43,259 nt of DNA from Firmicutes bacterium UBA2058 (lineage in GTDB: Bacteria > Bacillota > Clostridia > Tissierellales > Sedimentibacteraceae), in contig DDAM01000058.1 of the NCBI GenBank assembly GCA_002332905.1, forward strand, positions 1 through 43,259, read 5' to 3'. How positions within the stretch are numbered: the stretch's first letter is position 1; every line of letters begins with the position of its first letter. The notes beneath the pieces were generated by a model. The model did no database searches, was not told where the DNA came from, and saw only the letters and a list, made by a program, of their open reading frames with translations. Positions 34,790 to 41,840 of the stretch are shown here, piece by piece. Position numbers and translations under genes: made by a program.

Positions 34790-36059
34790 AGTTTCCTCCA
34801 TAACGCCACTTCGTGTCGTCACAAAACATATTCTTTACTATTCTAGCTTTTCTACAAAATTGATCCAAGTAATCAGACCAATTGTCGTAATACTTATAAG
34901 CTAAACATTTATTACACCATTTTTTGTACTGGCAAGAATTACATTTTTCGTCTTCTACACATAATTTATTATCTACTAAATCTATCAAATCATTATTTTC
35001 CCAAATTTCATCAAAACTACTATCTAATAAATTACCAACTTGGTGTCTATATAATTCACACGGATACACTTCTCCTAAAGGTGCTACCCAAAATTTATCT
35101 CTAAATGCTGAACACGTAGTTTTGCTAAACCTTAAATAATTATTTTTATAAAGCCAGTTTATTGTCTCACTGCTCACACAGTATTCATTTGTGTTTAACT
35201 CATCATTAATATTAGGTAAAATTTGAGTAAATATCTCAAATTTAATGTTATTTTCCTTAAAGTAATCTATTATATCCTTGATTTCATTTTCATTTTCTGT
35301 AGTCACACAGCATTTGCATATTAAGTCTATATGGTATTTTTTTAGTATTGCTATAGCATTAATAGTTTTTTTATAAGAACCGGCAGTGTTGGTAAAGTTA
35401 TCAAACTTTGCTTCATCAATTGAATGAAACGAAATACTTATATTAATATTTTTATATATAGATAATATTTTTGCTATTTCGTCTGTTATAAAATAGCCAT
35501 TAGTTTGAATTGATACATTAAAATCAAGATATGAACAATACTCTATAATATCTAAAATGTCTGGATGTGCAAATGGTTCTCCACCTGTAAGATACAAAGT
35601 GTTTATGCCTGATGAATTCAGTTCATCTAAAACTTTAGTTATTTCATTATATCTAAGAAATTTTGATTTTGAGCCATTTACATAGCAGTATTTACAACTG
35701 TAGTTGCAATTATAAGTTAGTTCGAACTTTGCATACTGCGGTGTACGTGTCTCTAATGCTAATTTATTTAATTTATATATATCATTAATATTTTTGTATT
35801 TTACCTTTTCATTTTCATTATCTTTATCAACCAAAACATTTTGATTATAAAAAATTTTTATTAACTCGATATTATTACTTTCTTCGTTATCTTCAACATA
35901 GCTAGATAACAAATCAACTATAGATTCAATCACATCTTGTTTTAGAAATATCGGATAATAATTTTCATCATTATTGCTTACCAACAAATACTTTTGACCA
36001 TTGCGTAATTTTTTTATTCTAATATTTGGATTTAATCTATATTGAACTTCACTCAGCAT
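34779..36059 (-). CDS. Radical SAM/SPASM maturase with N-terminal RRE-like domain
   Basis: A 426-residue enzyme. Residues 1-85 look like a PqqD-type RRE (beta hairpin, then three helices, ending NVLVD), which would bind a leader peptide. The radical SAM core has CNYSCKYC (Cys118, 122, 125) and TGGEPFAHPD. The C-terminal SPASM region shows GEVYPCELYRHQVGN, then CNSCQYKKWCNKC and a later FC. Its last codons run through the repeated hairpin, giving the C-terminal CDDTKWRYGGNYEI, so the end of the protein is encoded by that element. It overlaps the genes on both sides by 11 nt. Confidence 0.88.
   Translation of the reverse strand: MLSEVQYRLNPNIRIKKLRNGQKYLLVSNNDENYYPIFLKQDVIESIVDLLSSYVEDNEESNNIELIKIFYNQNVLVDKDNENEKVKYKNINDIYKLNKLALETRTPQYAKFELTYNCNYSCKYCYVNGSKSKFLRYNEITKVLDELNSSGINTLYLTGGEPFAHPDILDIIEYCSYLDFNVSIQTNGYFITDEIAKILSIYKNINISISFHSIDEAKFDNFTNTAGSYKKTINAIAILKKYHIDLICKCCVTTENENEIKDIIDYFKENNIKFEIFTQILPNINDELNTNEYCVSSETINWLYKNNYLRFSKTTCSAFRDKFWVAPLGEVYPCELYRHQVGNLLDSSFDEIWENNDLIDLVDNKLCVEDEKCNSCQYKKWCNKCLAYKYYDNWSDYLDQFCRKARIVKNMFCDDTKWRYGGNYEI
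34793..34820 (-). repeat. Repeated hairpin/SD leader element, copy inside a coding end
   Basis: On the minus strand ACGACAC-GAA-GTGGCGT forms a 7-bp stem with one mismatch (34819-34803), followed by TATGGAGG and the ATG at 34789. Here the element is translated as the last residues of the upstream radical SAM gene. Confidence 0.7.
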
Positions 36060-37140
36060 AATTTACCACACTTTCACACATATTTTTTATTAAATCTGCG
36101 TTAAGGCAATAATCACTTTTATTTTTATAGTATAAGATTATACCTGGACAATACTTACAATATCTTTTTATATCACAATTTTGACAGTCATCAGAAATTT
36201 CATAAATTTCTTTATATGTAGATAAGGCTAAATTACTATTCCATATATCGATAATATCATCAATTAATAAATTTCCTATCTTTTTTCTATACTTCATACA
36301 TGGTAAAACGTTGCCACTGCAATCTATTGCAAACTTAGATTTTAATGCAGAACAAATATTATTTATGTATAAATCTTTACATCCAACTAAACTAGGAAAA
36401 AATTTTTGAAGTTGTCCAACATTTGACATATCTAAAGAATACTTTTTAACTTTTTCATAACCATCAAATGTTGCGCAAAGATTTATAGATGTATCTATTT
36501 TTATGCCTAATTCTTCTTCCAATTCTCTATACTCATTTAACATACCTATATTTGGATTGGTTAAGGGACTATTTATTGAAAATTTTATATTGCTTTCTTT
36601 TAATAAGTTTATTCCATTAATTATAGATTTGAAGCTACCTTTTCTTCCTGTCAATTCATCACACATTTTTTCATTAGGAGCTAATAAAGATGTACTAATA
36701 TGATTTATGTTTCCATTTTTAAATTCTTTTATTATTTCATCATTCAATTGACTTGCATTAGTGAAAATAGAAACAATAAATTTTTTTGCATTAATATATT
36801 TTAATATATCTAAAAAATCATTTCTTGATAATACCTCTCCACCAGTAAGCTCTAAAAATACAATTCCCATATCATCTAATTTATCAATAATTTGTTTAAT
36901 ACCTTCTAAATCTAAGTCTTCTTGCCCTCTAAGAGGTTCAGCATAGCAATAATAACAAGAAAAATTGCATTTTTCCGTTATTTCGAATTGAACTCTTAAT
37001 GGTACTCTATTTTCTAAAAACAATTTTTCTATTTCAATCTCATCTTTTATAACATTACCATTGTGCTCTAATAAATATTTAAAAGTAATATCACTATAAT
37101 ATAACATTCCTAGAGAGGTTTCTTTTTTAATGATACTCAT
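36049..37140 (-). CDS. Radical SAM/SPASM maturase (first in the cluster)
   Basis: A 363-residue enzyme. Residues 1-50 form a short N-terminal part, then CNFSCYYC (Cys58, 62, 65) and ELTGGEVLSRNDF. The C-terminal part is SPASM-like: GNVLPCMKYRKKIGN, then CQNCDIKRYCKYCPG and a late YC. The layout matches peptide-modifying enzymes such as sactionine or other thioether maturases. It lies 123 nt after precursor gene A and overlaps the next radical SAM gene by 11 nt. Which of the three enzymes acts on which peptide cannot be told. Confidence 0.88.
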   Translation of the reverse strand: MSIIKKETSLGMLYYSDITFKYLLEHNGNVIKDEIEIEKLFLENRVPLRVQFEITEKCNFSCYYCYAEPLRGQEDLDLEGIKQIIDKLDDMGIVFLELTGGEVLSRNDFLDILKYINAKKFIVSIFTNASQLNDEIIKEFKNGNINHISTSLLAPNEKMCDELTGRKGSFKSIINGINLLKESNIKFSINSPLTNPNIGMLNEYRELEEELGIKIDTSINLCATFDGYEKVKKYSLDMSNVGQLQKFFPSLVGCKDLYINNICSALKSKFAIDCSGNVLPCMKYRKKIGNLLIDDIIDIWNSNLALSTYKEIYEISDDCQNCDIKRYCKYCPGIILYYKNKSDYCLNADLIKNMCESVVNYAE

Positions 37141-37262
37141 CTTCCCTCCTAAATAATTTAAAATTAGTATAAGTACCTATACAAGCCTACAAGATAGAAT
37201 ATGTAACCTATTTAATTAAATTTTTATATTTAAATTAATTTACTATATTTTAAATAATACTT

Positions 37263-37469
37263 TTAGCAACCAGTTATGCCACAGCCACCATTTAAGAAAG
37301 GCGCCATATCATGATCTCCAACTTTATCTTCTGCACTTATATAGTTTTGATCACCTGTAAAATTATTTTTTTCATCTTCTAACAATTTTGCAAATTTCTC
37401 ATCAGACATTGTGTCTACATTATTTTCATCTAAAATTCTCTTAATTACTTTATATTTGTTATCTGGCAT
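37263..37469 (-). CDS. Putative RiPP precursor peptide A
   Basis: A 68-residue peptide. The leader-like part is acidic and helical (NKYKVIKRILDENNVD, MSDEKFAKLLEDEKNN), and the C terminus is PFLNGGCGITGC with the only two cysteines at 63 and 68, the last being the final residue. The ribosome site GGAGG lies 7 nt before ATG 37469. The palindrome TGGCAT-A-ATGCCA overlaps the start codon and could hide it. It leads the cluster, followed by three radical SAM genes. The two Cys and the Gly and Thr around them could be sites of thioether or other crosslinks. I do not recognise the family. Confidence 0.72.
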   Translation of the reverse strand: MPDNKYKVIKRILDENNVDTMSDEKFAKLLEDEKNNFTGDQNYISAEDKVGDHDMAPFLNGGCGITGC

Positions 37470-37476
37470 AATGCCA
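37464..37476 (-). promoter_or_regulatory. Palindrome over the start codon of precursor gene A
   Basis: TGGCAT-A-ATGCCA (6-bp arms) covers the ATG at 37469-37467 and lies just after GGAGG. In mRNA it could form a small hairpin that buries the start codon, so translation could be switched by temperature or a protein. Confidence 0.5.
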
Positions 37477-37871
37477 CCTCCATTATTTTATAAAATATCA
37501 AATATCTATCTTGTAGGATTGAACATATTTATAAATAAATATATGAATATATTCATTAATAAATATGTTTTGTAAATCAATTTTAACATGCATAATGAAA
37601 ATATGTAAATATAATTAGCTCGACATATTTATACAATTAAAACACATTTGTCATATTTTATAATTTCATAATAATCAACTATAATACAGTATATTTCACT
37701 TTATTTATTAAATTTCAGCAATTATACTAATTGAATAGCAATTCATATTTATACATATATTTTGTAAACAACTATGAAATACTGTAAATTTATGTAAAAA
37801 ATGTTCTATAAATATTTAAATAAAAAAAAGTCTCTAAAGTCATTTTTTGACTTTAGAGACTATGTTTATTA
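37470..37871. other. 402-nt AT-rich upstream region of the RiPP-like cluster
   Basis: No gene is supported. The region is rich in A and T with several palindromic stretches such as GAATATATTC (37546-37555). It must hold the cluster promoter, but no box close to consensus stands out; TTCAAT and a weak TGATAT about 17 nt apart on the minus strand (within 37490-37530) are candidates. The right end contains the terminator of the RpiR gene. Confidence 0.5.
37829..37861 (-). terminator. Strong terminator after the RpiR-type gene
   Basis: A perfect 13-bp stem (AGTCTCTAAAGTC / GACTTTAGAGACT) with a 7-nt loop; on the minus strand it is followed by TTTTTTTA. It separates the RpiR gene from the RiPP-like cluster. 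Confidence 0.9.
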
Positions 37872-38744
37872 TTAATTTTTATCCTGCTGATAAATACTAT
37901 GTTTATCCCATAAATCTTCTAAATCATTAAAGTATTGAACTATATCATTTCTTTCCTTTGCTCCTATATTTAGGATTAAGCTGTTAATCATGCACATTGG
38001 AACTACTAAGGAATCTACAAATGATACAATATTATTTTTTGCTAAAAGCACTACATCTGCTAAGTCACAAAATGGTGATGCTTCAGTATCAGTAATTGCA
38101 ATTATTTTTGCTTTCTTTTCTTTAGCCATTTTAGTTGCATCTATTGTGCTACTAGAATATCTTGGGAAGCTTATACAAATAAATACATCATCTTCCTTAA
38201 CACGAATAATCTGTTCAAAGAGTGAATTTACTCCGGTATTGTTAAGTACTTTTACATTATCCAGCATAACATCTAGGTAAAACCCTAAATAGTTAGCTAA
38301 TGTAGATGATGTACGCATACCTAATATATATACTTTGTTTGCATTAGAAATAAGATTTGTTGCCTCATCAAGTGCTACGGCATCTATATTGTCTAGCATA
38401 TACTTCATACCGTTTATTTCATTTCTTATAATTTTTTTATGAAATTTTTCAGTGTCTTTATTAATATCTTCATCTAATCCAATTCTTTGAACAGTAGTTA
38501 GTTTATTTTTAATTAAAACCTGCAATGATTGTTGCAATTCAGGAAAACCCGTAAAACCAAGAGCACCAGCAAATCTAACTACAGTAGATTCACTTACATC
38601 AACTGTTTCGCCTATTTTAGAAGCAGTCATAAATGCAGCTTTGTCATAGTGTTCTATGATAAATTGAGCTATCATTTTCTGACCCTTACTAAATTTATAA
38701 TAATTATTTTGGATTAGAGTTATTAAATCAGATGTATTATTCAT
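37872..38744 (-). CDS. RpiR/MurR-family transcriptional regulator with SIS domain
   Basis: A 290-residue regulator. The N-terminal helix-turn-helix (about 5-78) includes KIGETVDVSESTVVRFAGALGF, the RpiR hallmark. The SIS domain (about 120-260) has KVYILGMRTSSTLANYL and CISFPRYSSSTIDATKMAKE, which normally bind a phosphosugar. I start it at ATG 38744 after GGAGGAAAAT; the ATG at 38756 sits inside the ribosome site. Its leader carries a copy of the repeated element and two more hairpins. It may control the neighbouring oxidoreductase operon or sugar genes elsewhere. Confidence 0.9.
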   Translation of the reverse strand: MNNTSDLITLIQNNYYKFSKGQKMIAQFIIEHYDKAAFMTASKIGETVDVSESTVVRFAGALGFTGFPELQQSLQVLIKNKLTTVQRIGLDEDINKDTEKFHKKIIRNEINGMKYMLDNIDAVALDEATNLISNANKVYILGMRTSSTLANYLGFYLDVMLDNVKVLNNTGVNSLFEQIIRVKEDDVFICISFPRYSSSTIDATKMAKEKKAKIIAITDTEASPFCDLADVVLLAKNNIVSFVDSLVVPMCMINSLILNIGAKERNDIVQYFNDLEDLWDKHSIYQQDKN

Positions 38745-38747
38745 ATT

Positions 38748-38778
38748 TTCCTCCATTACACCGATTCACAGCGTCACA
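38748..38778 (-). repeat. Repeated hairpin/SD leader element, variant copy
   Basis: On the minus strand ACGCTG-TGAAT-CGGTGT pairs over six positions using two G-U pairs (38774-38758), followed by AATGGAGG and the ATG at 38744. The arms differ from other copies, but the 17-nt span and SD are kept. Confidence 0.65.
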
Positions 38779-38779
38779 A

Positions 38780-38822
38780 AGAGTGAAATATTTTCACTCT
38801 GTGAAGGATGTTTTTCCTTCAC
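38780..38822 (-). repeat. Two hairpins before the variant leader element
   Basis: AGAGTGAAA...TTTCACTCT (38780-38800) and GTGAAGGA...TCCTTCAC (38801-38822) stand back to back between the oxidoreductase gene end and the RpiR leader. Either may act as a weak terminator. The AGTGAA arms resemble those at 20614-20690, 12076 and 39411. Confidence 0.6.
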
Positions 38823-38823
38823 T

Positions 38824-39369
38824 CTAGTATCCTTTTACTAAATTAACGCCTTCTTCGAAAGCTTGAATATTTTTTTCTATTGTCGCTTTTGGAACTCTTT
38901 TTGAAATAGAATTTTTAATAGTTTCAAGTTTAATTATATCTTTACACATTATTTCATATATTACACCAATTGATACTATATTTGCAACCATAGGAATTCC
39001 TATTTTATCAGCCGCAGTATCTATTATTGGTAATTTATATACTTTTTTAGCTTTAACATCTTCTGGAACTTCAACGTCTTTATCAACTATTAAAATTCCA
39101 TCTGCATCTAAAGATTTTATATACTTATCAAAAGATTTTTGTGTTAAAGATAATAATAAATTATTTTTCATAACTTTTGGATAGTTTATTTCACCATCAT
39201 TAATTATTACTTCAGCTTTACTTGCTCCACCTCTAGCCTCTGGGCCATATGATTGTGTCTGTATAGCATTTAAACCGTCTTCTATTGCAGCATCTGCAAA
39301 TATTATAGCAGCTAGTATAACTCCCTGTCCACCAGAACCGCTTAATCTCATTTCTCTTTTTTGAAACAT
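38824..39369 (-). CDS. 2-oxoacid:ferredoxin oxidoreductase, gamma subunit
   Basis: A 181-residue gamma subunit. The start MFQKREMRLSGSGGQGVILAA carries the glycine-rich GSGGQG motif, and YGPEARGGASKAEVIIN is also typical. The ATG at 39369 follows GGAGGTAATT; the ORF extension to 39381 is the leader. It is the last of four subunit genes, delta-alpha-beta-gamma, as in korDABC or vor operons. The leader copy of the repeated hairpin lies between it and the beta gene, so its translation may be set separately. Confidence 0.9.
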   Translation of the reverse strand: MFQKREMRLSGSGGQGVILAAIIFADAAIEDGLNAIQTQSYGPEARGGASKAEVIINDGEINYPKVMKNNLLLSLTQKSFDKYIKSLDADGILIVDKDVEVPEDVKAKKVYKLPIIDTAADKIGIPMVANIVSIGVIYEIMCKDIIKLETIKNSISKRVPKATIEKNIQAFEEGVNLVKGY

Positions 39370-39374
39370 AATTA

Positions 39375-39400
39375 CCTCCATTACGCCGTTTACGGCTTCA
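39375..39400 (-). repeat. Repeated hairpin/SD leader element, variant copy
   Basis: On the minus strand GCCGT-AA-ACGGC (39396-39385) is followed by GTAATGGAGG and the ATG at 39369. CTAAAATTATT-TGA just upstream is shared with the copy at 20585. Confidence 0.65.
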
Positions 39401-39410
39401 CAATAATTTT

Positions 39411-39443
39411 AGTGTGAAGAATGTTTTTTTCACTCTTTACACT
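39411..39443 (-). repeat. Companion hairpin before the gamma-subunit leader element
   Basis: AGTGTGAAG (39411-39419) and CTTTACACT (39435-39443) pair over nine positions with one mismatch on the minus strand. It is the first-hairpin part of the composite repeat. Confidence 0.55.
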
Positions 39444-39451
39444 CCTTCTGA

Positions 39452-40270
39452 TTAATGTTGGAATTTCTCAACAATTTTTTTATAGCTTTCAGTATATTCA
39501 GGTAGTGGATTATTATATAATTCACCTATAATTATTTTATTTTCGCCTAATTCAGGTTTTTTCTCAACAACTTTTTTGTCAGCACAATTATCTTTTAAGT
39601 AAGCTAACATTTTAGGTGCATCACCTTTTTTGTTCTTTCTTCCATAGTATGTTGGACATACACTTATTCCCTCTATGAAAGAGAAACCTTTGTTTTGAAT
39701 TCCTTTTTCTATTAATGTAGTAAGCTGGTTTGCATGATATGCTGTAGCACGACCAACATAAGTAGCTCCTGCGCCTTGTGCCAATGAGCATAAATCAAAT
39801 GCTCTATCAATATTACCAAAAGGTGCTGTTGTTGCAAAATCTCCTGTTGGTGTAGTTGGTGAGTATTGACCACCAGTCATACCATATATATTATTATTAA
39901 AGCATATTGTAGTTATATCTATGTTTCTTCTAGCAGCATGAATTAAGTGATTACCACCTATTGCTGAACAGTCTCCATCACCAGTAACAACTATTACGTG
40001 TAAATTTGGATTAGCATGTTTAACACCTGTTGCAAATGCCAATGCTCTACCGTGTGCAGTGTGTAAAGTATTAAAATCTAGATATCCAGGTGCTCTTGAT
40101 GAACATCCTATACCTGAAACTACACAAACATCATCTTTGTTTAAGCCTAAATTATCTATTGCTCTAACTAATGCGTTTAGTATAATTCCGTGACCACATC
40201 CCGGACACCAAATATGAGGTAATTTATTTTCTCTAAAATATTTATTTGTTATATCGTTACAATTCATCAT
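39452..40270 (-). CDS. 2-oxoacid:ferredoxin oxidoreductase, beta (TPP-binding) subunit
   Basis: A 272-residue beta subunit that binds thiamine diphosphate. Conserved parts: WCPGCGHGIILNA, GIGCSSRAPGY, VVTGDGDCSAIGGNHLIHAA (the Mg-TPP loop, GDGD), and NNIYGMTGGQYSPT. It lies 2 nt after the alpha gene. With the alpha, gamma and delta subunits it would oxidatively decarboxylate a 2-oxoacid to an acyl-CoA and reduce ferredoxin, or run in reverse. Confidence 0.93.
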   Translation of the reverse strand: MMNCNDITNKYFRENKLPHIWCPGCGHGIILNALVRAIDNLGLNKDDVCVVSGIGCSSRAPGYLDFNTLHTAHGRALAFATGVKHANPNLHVIVVTGDGDCSAIGGNHLIHAARRNIDITTICFNNNIYGMTGGQYSPTTPTGDFATTAPFGNIDRAFDLCSLAQGAGATYVGRATAYHANQLTTLIEKGIQNKGFSFIEGISVCPTYYGRKNKKGDAPKMLAYLKDNCADKKVVEKKPELGENKIIIGELYNNPLPEYTESYKKIVEKFQH

Positions 40271-40272
40271 TA

Positions 40273-41424
40273 TTATTTACCTCCGTTAATCGCTTTGATA
40301 ATTTCTTCTGGAGTTATTAACTCACCAGTAACTTTTGTAATTTTATTAACTTTGCAGCTTTTTCCAGCGATTCTTTCTACTTCATAATAATATTGACCTA
40401 AATTCATTTCAGCAACATAAATTTCTTTTGCTTTCTTACCTACTGAAGCAATTTGTTTTTCTAACATTGGCCATATAGTTATTGGTCTAAACATACCTAC
40501 CTTTTGTCCGGCTGCTCTTAACTCATCAATTGCCTCTTTGGCACTTCTTGAAACACCGCCAAAAGCAATTACAACTACTTCAGCATCATCTAATTTATAT
40601 TCTTCGTAGAATGAAAAATCATCTACGTTCATTTCAACTTTATTGCAAATTCTTTCTACTAATTCACCAGATAATTTATTGTCATTAGTAGGGAACCCTG
40701 TTTTATCATGTGTTAAACCAGTAACGTGAATTCTATATCCTTCACCAAAGGCCGGTAATGGATGTACCATTGTTTTTTCATCCATAAAATTATCAGCATA
40801 TTGTACAAAATCCTTTGGCTCACAGTTAGGTTTTGTTCTATTTAAAACTTCAATTTCTGATGTATCTTTTATCATTAATTTTTCTCTCATATGTCCTACG
40901 GTTTCATCCATAAGATATATAACAGGAGTTCTATATTTCTCTGCTAAATTAAAAGCTGTTATTGCGTATTCATATGTTTCTTGAACTGAGTTTGGAGTTA
41001 AAGCTATAACAGGATGATCACCGTGTGTTCCCCATTTTGCTTGCATAACTTCACCTTGAGCCGGTGATGTAGGAAGACCTGTACTTGGACCACCTCTTTG
41101 AACGTTTACTACTACACATGGTATTTCAGCTATGCATGCATAACCTAAATTTTCTTGCATTAACGAAAAACCAGGACCACTTGTTGCAGTCATTGATTTA
41201 AGTCCAGCTAATGAACCACCTATAACAGCAGCCATACTAGCTAACTCATCTTCCATTTGTATAAATTTTCCACCCACTTGTGGAAGTCTTTGAGATGAAA
41301 CTTCTGCAAGTTCAGTAGATGGTGTTATAGGATAACCAGCGAAGAAACGCATACCAGCTGCTAATGCACCTTCTATACAAGCTTCATTTCCTTGCATTAA
41401 TTTATACTTTTTATCATTACTCAT
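40273..41424 (-). CDS. 2-oxoacid:ferredoxin oxidoreductase, alpha subunit (VorB/KorA-like)
   Basis: A 383-residue alpha subunit. KLMQGNEACIEGALAAGMRFFAGYPITPSTELAE opens it, and EDELASMAAVIGGSLAG and TATSGPGFSLMQENLGYA are family motifs. It contains NVQRGGPSTGLPTSPAQGEV, a substrate-side loop shared by 2-oxoglutarate and branched-chain 2-oxoacid enzymes. I start it at ATG 41424; the longer frame reads the ribosome site AGGAGG-like region. It overlaps the delta gene by 8 nt. Whether the substrate is 2-oxoglutarate or 2-oxoisovalerate cannot be told. Confidence 0.92.
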   Translation of the reverse strand: MSNDKKYKLMQGNEACIEGALAAGMRFFAGYPITPSTELAEVSSQRLPQVGGKFIQMEDELASMAAVIGGSLAGLKSMTATSGPGFSLMQENLGYACIAEIPCVVVNVQRGGPSTGLPTSPAQGEVMQAKWGTHGDHPVIALTPNSVQETYEYAITAFNLAEKYRTPVIYLMDETVGHMREKLMIKDTSEIEVLNRTKPNCEPKDFVQYADNFMDEKTMVHPLPAFGEGYRIHVTGLTHDKTGFPTNDNKLSGELVERICNKVEMNVDDFSFYEEYKLDDAEVVVIAFGGVSRSAKEAIDELRAAGQKVGMFRPITIWPMLEKQIASVGKKAKEIYVAEMNLGQYYYEVERIAGKSCKVNKITKVTGELITPEEIIKAINGGK

Positions 41425-41623
41425 CTTTATTACCTCCAACTAAAAATATAGCATTATCAGGACATCTTAATTCGCATAATCCACAAGATATGCAGTTTTC
41501 TATATTTACAGCTTCTACTTTTTCTTTTACAATCGCTAGAACTTGTTTTGGACAAAAAGCTACACAAATTCCGCAACCTTTACACCATTCTTTGTTAATA
41601 GTAAGACTCTTTTTGTTAGCCAT
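41417..41623 (-). CDS. 2-oxoacid:ferredoxin oxidoreductase, delta (ferredoxin-like) subunit
   Basis: A 68-residue protein with two 4Fe-4S motifs: CKGCGICVAFCP and CISCGLCELRCP. It passes electrons from the TPP site to free ferredoxin. It is first in the operon, with AGGAGG before ATG 41623 and a promoter about 45 nt upstream. Its stop overlaps the alpha start by 8 nt. Confidence 0.94.
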   Translation of the reverse strand: MANKKSLTINKEWCKGCGICVAFCPKQVLAIVKEKVEAVNIENCISCGLCELRCPDNAIFLVGGNKDE

Positions 41624-41667
41624 CTTTTAACCTCCTAGTTTTTAAAACTATAATAATTGACACCTTT

Positions 41668-41695
41668 ATATTACCACATTAATATATTTTTGCAA
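41668..41695 (-). promoter_or_regulatory. Probable promoter of the 2-oxoacid oxidoreductase operon
   Basis: On the minus strand TTGCAA (41695-41690) and TAATAT (41673-41668) are 16 nt apart, upstream of the delta gene at 41623. The rest of the 41624-41840 gap is AT-rich and shows only a terminator. Confidence 0.6.
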
Positions 41696-41798
41696 GAAAA
41701 ATTTCATAAATTTGCTAAATTGCAAGAATTAATTCAAATTATTCATATTACCTGTCGAAATAACGATTTCAAATCATAAAATAGCATTATATAAGAAG

Positions 41799-41835
41799 AA
41801 AATGCATGAACAAAAATATTTTTATCATGCATTTT
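41799..41835 (-). terminator. Terminator after the methyltransferase gene
   Basis: An 11-bp stem (AAAATGCATGA / TCATGCATTTT) with a 15-nt loop, just after the stop at 41841. On the minus strand the tail is TTTTCTTC. It separates the YtqB-like gene from the oxidoreductase promoter. Confidence 0.7.
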
Positions 41836-41840
41836 GTCTG

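Larger units (their letters stand above)
37186..37517. repeat. 12-nt inverted repeat bracketing precursor gene A
   Basis: CCTACAAGATAG at 37186-37197 is the exact reverse complement of CTATCTTGTAGG at 37506-37517. The two lie on either side of the precursor A gene. They could be protein-binding sites, a mobile-unit footprint or long-range RNA pairing. Confidence 0.55.

Noticed and set aside
37470..37871. A riboswitch or extra precursor gene in the long gap before the cluster
   Set aside because: No known aptamer core and no frame with a ribosome site and Cys-rich end could be found; only AT-rich palindromes.
20581..39400. CRISPR array as an explanation for the repeated hairpins
   Set aside because: Copies are thousands of bases apart, lie directly before unrelated genes, and have no regular spacers or cas genes.
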